NCBI GenBank assembly: GCA_002345675.1
Contig: DDWL01000026.1
Location: forward strand, 160,345 to 170,004
Length of the DNA stretch: 9,660 nucleotides
Direction: 5' to 3'
Source of the DNA: Bacteroidales bacterium UBA2287
GTDB taxonomy: Bacteria > Bacteroidota > Bacteroidia > Bacteroidales > Tenuifilaceae
Numbering within the stretch: position 1 is the stretch's first letter; each line of letters opens with the position of its first letter. A model generated the notes under the pieces. The model did not search any database and was not told the DNA's origin. It saw nothing but the letters and a program-made list of their open reading frames with translations. Below, piece by piece: positions 6,406 through 9,660 of this stretch. The position numbers were made by a program, and so were the translations under genes.

Positions 6406-7790
6406 TGCACAAAACTGTTAAAATAGTTGTATTTGCTATTTGGCTAATTGTAGCGTTTGGTTGTGGAGGGCCTAAAAAAGTTCAAGGTCCTCCCCCTTTG
6501 CCTCAACCCGAATGGGTAAAAAGTAGGCCTTCATCGTCGACCTACTATATTGGCATTGGTTGGGCTCGTAAAGGTGTCGACGTAAACCAACACCAGCTAA
6601 CGGCCAAACAAAATGCACAGGCCGATATGGCCAGCGAAATTTCGGTAAACATTTCGACTAACTCGGTACTCCACGCATTCGAATCGAACCAACGCTTTCG
6701 CGAAGATTTTACCTCCACAATAAAAGCCGAAGCCCAGCAACAACTCGAAGGGTTCGAAGTGGTCGACACTTGGGAGGATCAAACAAGCTACTGGGTTTAC
6801 TATCGGCTTTCGAAAGCAGAATACCAAAGGCAAAAGGAGCTAAAAAAGAATAATGCCGTAACCATTTCAACCGACCTCTTTGGAAAAGCACTCGATGCTC
6901 GCCAATCGGGCGATTTTAGGTTGGCCATTGTTCAGTTTATTAAAGCCATCGAACCTCTTAAAACATACCTAAGCGAACCACTTCCTGTGGAATTTCGAGG
7001 GAAACAAGTGTTTCTTGGCAACGAAATTTTTCAAGAACTTTCAACAACCATTTCGTCAATTGAACTAATCCCTTCAATTACCGAAATTAAAGTAAAAACA
7101 GGAGGAATAATACCTTCAAACAGCTTACTGTTTACAGCAAAATCGAGGCTTGCAGCAAGTGTTACCGAAATACCTGTTGTGGCTACTTACTCCGAGCGCC
7201 CCATTAGGGATAATAAAAAACGCACCGACCGAAGCAGCAATGTATCCTTCGACATACCTGGTGTTCGATCGACTAAGGCATTCGAAACTTTTACAGTTGC
7301 AGTCGACCTCGAATCGCTTACCACCGAAGCAACCACCGAACTCTTCATTCGGAAACTGGTTTCGAGCCTTAAGGCCAGTTCGGGAGTAGTTAGAATTAAC
7401 ATTGAAAAACCAGTAATGGTTATTGAAGCCAACGAAATTAATTTGGGCGAAAAGGTTAATCCAGGTTACCTTGAGGAGAGCTTTAAGAAAAAGGCCATTG
7501 AGTCGGGTTTTTTAATTTCGACCGATACAACAGGAGCCGACTATATTGTTCGCATCTCAGCCGTTTCGACATCTACAGGACAAAGCGGTACCTATAAAGG
7601 CGCAAGCCTTAGCGGTATTATTACAGTTGCTGGAGCAACCGGAGCCCAAATTTACAACCGTGCAATCGAAGGTATTAAGGGCAGCCACTTTGAGTATAAA
7701 GTTGCCGGGGAAGAAGCTTTTAAGGAAGCGCGCCGACGTCTTGAACTTTCATACTTTCGCGAAGTTGTTGAAGCCATTAACCGAAAGTAA
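6405..7790 (+). CDS. LPP20-family lipoprotein
   Basis: A 461-residue protein with signal peptide MHKTVKIVVFAIWLIVAFGC (Cys20 as likely lipidation site) and a Pro-rich linker. Residues ~33-140 fit the LPP20 domain: PEWVKSRPSSSTYYIGIGWA, a helix with AKQNAQADMASEISVNI, and FEVVDTWEDQTSYWVYYRLS. A TPR-like helical hairpin follows at ~155-190. The central region (~220-340) is beta-rich and I do not recognise it. The C-terminal region (~345-461) has GADYIVRISAVSTS, a Gly/Thr-rich stretch and a terminal helix, resembling a second CsgG/LPP20-like alpha/beta unit. Its ATG overlaps the TAA of the CsgG-like gene (TAATG, 6403-6407), implying translational coupling and a joint function. LPP20 proteins include Helicobacter Lpp20 and Vibrio FlgP; no flagellar gene is visible here, so the role stays open. 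Confidence 0.78.
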   Translation: MHKTVKIVVFAIWLIVAFGCGGPKKVQGPPPLPQPEWVKSRPSSSTYYIGIGWARKGVDVNQHQLTAKQNAQADMASEISVNISTNSVLHAFESNQRFREDFTSTIKAEAQQQLEGFEVVDTWEDQTSYWVYYRLSKAEYQRQKELKKNNAVTISTDLFGKALDARQSGDFRLAIVQFIKAIEPLKTYLSEPLPVEFRGKQVFLGNEIFQELSTTISSIELIPSITEIKVKTGGIIPSNSLLFTAKSRLAASVTEIPVVATYSERPIRDNKKRTDRSSNVSFDIPGVRSTKAFETFTVAVDLESLTTEATTELFIRKLVSSLKASSGVVRINIEKPVMVIEANEINLGEKVNPGYLEESFKKKAIESGFLISTDTTGADYIVRISAVSTSTGQSGTYKGASLSGIITVAGATGAQIYNRAIEGIKGSHFEYKVAGEEAFKEARRRLELSYFREVVEAINRK

Positions 7791-7800
7791 TTCGTTTTTT
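7780..7800 (+). terminator. weak candidate terminator after the lipoprotein pair
   Basis: CGAA (7782-7785) pairs with TTCG (7791-7794) around a 5-base loop. Two further A-T pairs are possible if C7781 bulges. Six T follow (7795-7800). The stem overlaps the stop codon of the LPP20 gene and is short, so read-through into the DUF1573 gene is possible. Confidence 0.3.
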
Positions 7801-7832
7801 ACCTGTTTAACGACATTTTAAACTATTGAGAG

Positions 7833-7851
7833 AATAATCTATCTGATTATT
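7833..7851. promoter_or_regulatory. inverted repeat just upstream of the DUF1573 promoter box
   Basis: AATAATC (7833-7839) and GATTATT (7845-7851) are perfect 7-bp inverted arms around TATCT. The repeat ends 3 bp before the -7 box at 7855, so a bound protein would cover the -33 region. It has no T tract typical of a terminator. An operator is possible; chance in AT-rich DNA is the alternative. Confidence 0.35.
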
Positions 7852-7854
7852 ACT

Positions 7855-7862
7855 TAATTTTG
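7855..7862 (+). promoter_or_regulatory. Bacteroidota -7 box upstream of the DUF1573 gene
   Basis: TAATTTTG matches TAnnTTTG at every defined position. With a start point a few bases downstream, the 5' leader would be about 20 bases before the ATG at 7890. The nearest TTG upstream (7826-7828) is 26 bp away, longer than usual for a -33 element, so only the -7 element is well supported. Confidence 0.5.
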
Positions 7863-7889
7863 ACGCACAATTTACTAAACTAAAAAGTC

Positions 7890-8324
7890 ATGAAAAAATC
7901 AGTTTTTGCATTGGCACTTCTTGTAGGCCTTTGTTTTAACACTTTTGCACAGCAAGCAAACACACAACAAAAAGAAACTGTTCAACCCGAAGCAACTATT
8001 GTATTCGAAGCCATTGAGCATAACTATGGCGATATTGCCTTTGGAAGTGATGGAACTTGCACGTTTAAATTTACAAACAAACTAAGCGAGCCTTTATTGC
8101 TGTCAAATGTAAGGGCATCGTGCGGTTGCACAACTCCTCAATGGACTAAAGAACCTGTAAAACCAAACGAAACAGGCGAAATAACCGTTAAGTACAACAC
8201 CAACTCGGCTGGCCCATTTAACAAAACCATTATGGTTTACTCCTCGGGACAACCTTCGCCAGTGGTACTGCGCATTAAAGGAAATGTTTTGCCAAAAGAC
8301 ACACAAGACGTTGCTCAACAATAA
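7890..8324 (+). CDS. secreted DUF1573 domain protein
   Basis: A 144-residue protein with a clear Sec signal peptide, probably cut after Ala20 (CFNTFA|QQ). The mature part is one DUF1573 domain (PF07610), an Ig-like beta sandwich of the ASPM/SPD-2/hydin kind. Visible family marks are HNYGDI near residue 44, TFKFTN, the cysteine motif RASCGCTTPQW (Cys78, Cys80) and a conserved VKYNTNSAGPFNKTI stretch. Such short secreted proteins are very common in Bacteroidota and no biochemical role is established. The C-xx-free SCGC pair plus Cys57 could bind metal or form a disulfide, which is inference. The leader is A-rich (CTAAAAAGTC) with no Shine-Dalgarno, as usual in the phylum. The aminotransferase gene follows after 30 bp with no terminator between. 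Confidence 0.93.
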   Translation: MKKSVFALALLVGLCFNTFAQQANTQQKETVQPEATIVFEAIEHNYGDIAFGSDGTCTFKFTNKLSEPLLLSNVRASCGCTTPQWTKEPVKPNETGEITVKYNTNSAGPFNKTIMVYSSGQPSPVVLRIKGNVLPKDTQDVAQQ

Positions 8325-8354
8325 TAATACACAGTATTTTTAAAATAATACACC

Positions 8355-9554
8355 ATGCCAAATATTTCCGAAAAGGGAAAGGCAATGCCTTCCTCGCCAA
8401 TACGTAAACTTGTTCCATTTGCCGAGGAGGCAAAGAAAAAAGGTCGTAAAATTTACCACCTAAATATTGGTCAGCCCGACATTGCAACACCCGACATTGC
8501 CCTTAAGTCGATAAAGGAAAACGTCTTAAAAGTAATTGAGTATAGCCACTCGGCCGGAAACGAAAGCTACCGAAAAGGTTTAGCAACCTACTACCGTAGC
8601 GTGGGTATTGACATTGACCACACACAAATTATTATTACAACTGGAGGCTCCGAGGCTATTACCATTGCCTTTATGGCTTGCCTAAACCCTGGCGACGAGG
8701 TAATTACCCCTGAACCATTTTACGCCAATTACAACGGATTTGCAACTCAGGCTGGAATAAAAATAGTTCCTGTTACATCGAAAATCGAAAACGATTTTGC
8801 CCTACCTGCAGTAAGCGAGTTCGAAAAGCTTATTACCCCAAAAACAAGGGGAATTATTATTTGCAACCCCAACAACCCAACCGGTTACCTTTACTCTCGC
8901 GAAGAACTTGAGCAGCTGGCAACCATTGTTAAAAAGCACGATTTATACTTTTTCTCCGACGAGGTTTACCGCGAGTTTTGCTACGAAGGGGCAACCCATT
9001 TCTCGGCCATGAACCTTAAGGGCATTGAGAATAACGTTGTGTTAATGGATTCAGTTTCGAAGCGTTACAGTATGTGTGGCGTTCGCATTGGAGCGCTTAT
9101 TTCGCGCAACTGCGAGGTAATGTCGACCGCACTAAAGTTTGCGCAGGCACGACTTTGTCCACCTTCGTATGGCCAAATTGCCTCCGAAGCAGCACTCGAC
9201 ACACCCCGCGAATACTTCGAAGACGTTATTAAGGAGTACATTGAGCGCAGAGACTTCATGGTTGGTGCGTTAAACAAAATGGAGGGCGTTTACTGTCCAA
9301 AACCCAAAGGTGCCTTTTACACTGTTGTTAAGTTACCCGTTGACGATGCCGACAAGTTTGCACAATGGCTTCTCGACAGCTTCGAGTACAAAAACCAAAC
9401 GGTTATGCTAGCACCTGCATCGGGATTTTACGCAACCCCTGGTCTTGGTAAAAACGAAGTACGTATTGCATACGTTCTTAAAATCGACGACCTAAAAAGT
9501 GCCATGGAAGTTCTTGAAGCCGCTCTAAAGCAGTACCCAGGACGCACCAAATAG
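8355..9554 (+). CDS. PLP-dependent class I/II aminotransferase
   Basis: A 399-residue cytoplasmic enzyme, the normal length for AspC-like subgroup I-gamma aminotransferases. Visible active-site elements: NIGQPDIATP near the N-terminus, phosphate-binding TTGGSEA (~95-101), NPNNPTG (171-177), SDEVY with Asp202 for the pyridine nitrogen and Tyr205, Schiff-base Lys236 in DSVSKRYSMCGVRIG with Arg244, and Arg370 in NEVRIAY for the substrate carboxylate. All are intact. It should move an amino group between an amino acid and a 2-oxo acid; aspartate or aromatic substrates are likely, but sequence alone does not decide. The first Met is preferred because the MPSSPIRKL block that follows it is part of the conserved N-terminus. 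It probably shares the transcript of the DUF1573 gene, with no obvious functional link. Confidence 0.95.
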   Translation: MPNISEKGKAMPSSPIRKLVPFAEEAKKKGRKIYHLNIGQPDIATPDIALKSIKENVLKVIEYSHSAGNESYRKGLATYYRSVGIDIDHTQIIITTGGSEAITIAFMACLNPGDEVITPEPFYANYNGFATQAGIKIVPVTSKIENDFALPAVSEFEKLITPKTRGIIICNPNNPTGYLYSREELEQLATIVKKHDLYFFSDEVYREFCYEGATHFSAMNLKGIENNVVLMDSVSKRYSMCGVRIGALISRNCEVMSTALKFAQARLCPPSYGQIASEAALDTPREYFEDVIKEYIERRDFMVGALNKMEGVYCPKPKGAFYTVVKLPVDDADKFAQWLLDSFEYKNQTVMLAPASGFYATPGLGKNEVRIAYVLKIDDLKSAMEVLEAALKQYPGRTK

Positions 9555-9574
9555 TACAACTATTATAAGTATCG

Positions 9575-9604
9575 AAAAGCCCGAATGCAAGTTCGGGCTT
9601 TTTT
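9575..9604 (+). terminator. intrinsic terminator after the aminotransferase gene
   Basis: AAAAGCCCGAA (9575-9585) and TTCGGGCTTTT (9592-9602) form a perfect 11-bp stem around TGCAAG, with a run of six T at 9599-9604. It lies 20 bp after the stop codon. The four A on the 5' side allow some termination in the other direction too. Confidence 0.92.
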
Positions 9605-9660
9605 GCTTCGCTATACATAATAGTTTCGTCGAGCTGGATTTGAAATTAGGGGTGGTCGAA

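Noticed and set aside
9605..9660. A tRNA gene at the right edge
   Set aside because: No T-loop GGTTCGA motif or acceptor pairing could be found on either strand.

Overview
The window looks like chromosomal DNA of a member of the Bacteroidota. The evidence is a periplasmic-TPR histidine kinase paired with a LuxR/NarL-type regulator, a DUF1573 protein, LPP20 and CsgG-like lipoproteins, starts without clear Shine-Dalgarno sequences, and a good TAnnTTTG-type -7 box at 7855-7862. I cannot name the order or genus. Codon usage looks uniform across the window, apart from the low-complexity tail protein at the left edge.

Layout. (1) 1-944: the 3' end of a tail-fibre-like gene on the + strand, open at the left edge. 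It has about 40-residue 'NWN..WGNHA' repeats, a phage tail collar domain and a His-X-His-rich tip. A strong intrinsic terminator at 1063-1096 closes it. (2) 1155-3873: a two-component system, with a TPR sensor kinase followed after 1 bp by a response regulator. (3) 3874-3945: a short convergent gap holding a possible terminator and a 7-bp tandem repeat. (4) 3946-4812, - strand: a small MscS-type mechanosensitive channel. (5) 5029-7790, + strand: two lipoproteins overlapping by one base (TAATG), one with a CsgG-like domain and one with an LPP20 domain. (6) 7890-9554, + strand: a secreted DUF1573 protein and a class I/II PLP aminotransferase, probably one transcript from the 7855 promoter, ended by a perfect hairpin terminator at 9575-9604.

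The kinase and regulator should form one signalling pair. The MscS channel and the lipoprotein pair diverge from a shared 216-bp region. The most interesting part is the lipoprotein pair: the first protein can be laid over E. coli CsgG strand by strand from memory, with a charged insertion where CsgG has its first membrane hairpin, and its partner is an LPP20 protein. This may be an undescribed outer-membrane or periplasmic assembly, but its function is unknown. The rest of the window is mostly ordinary Bacteroidota chromosome.
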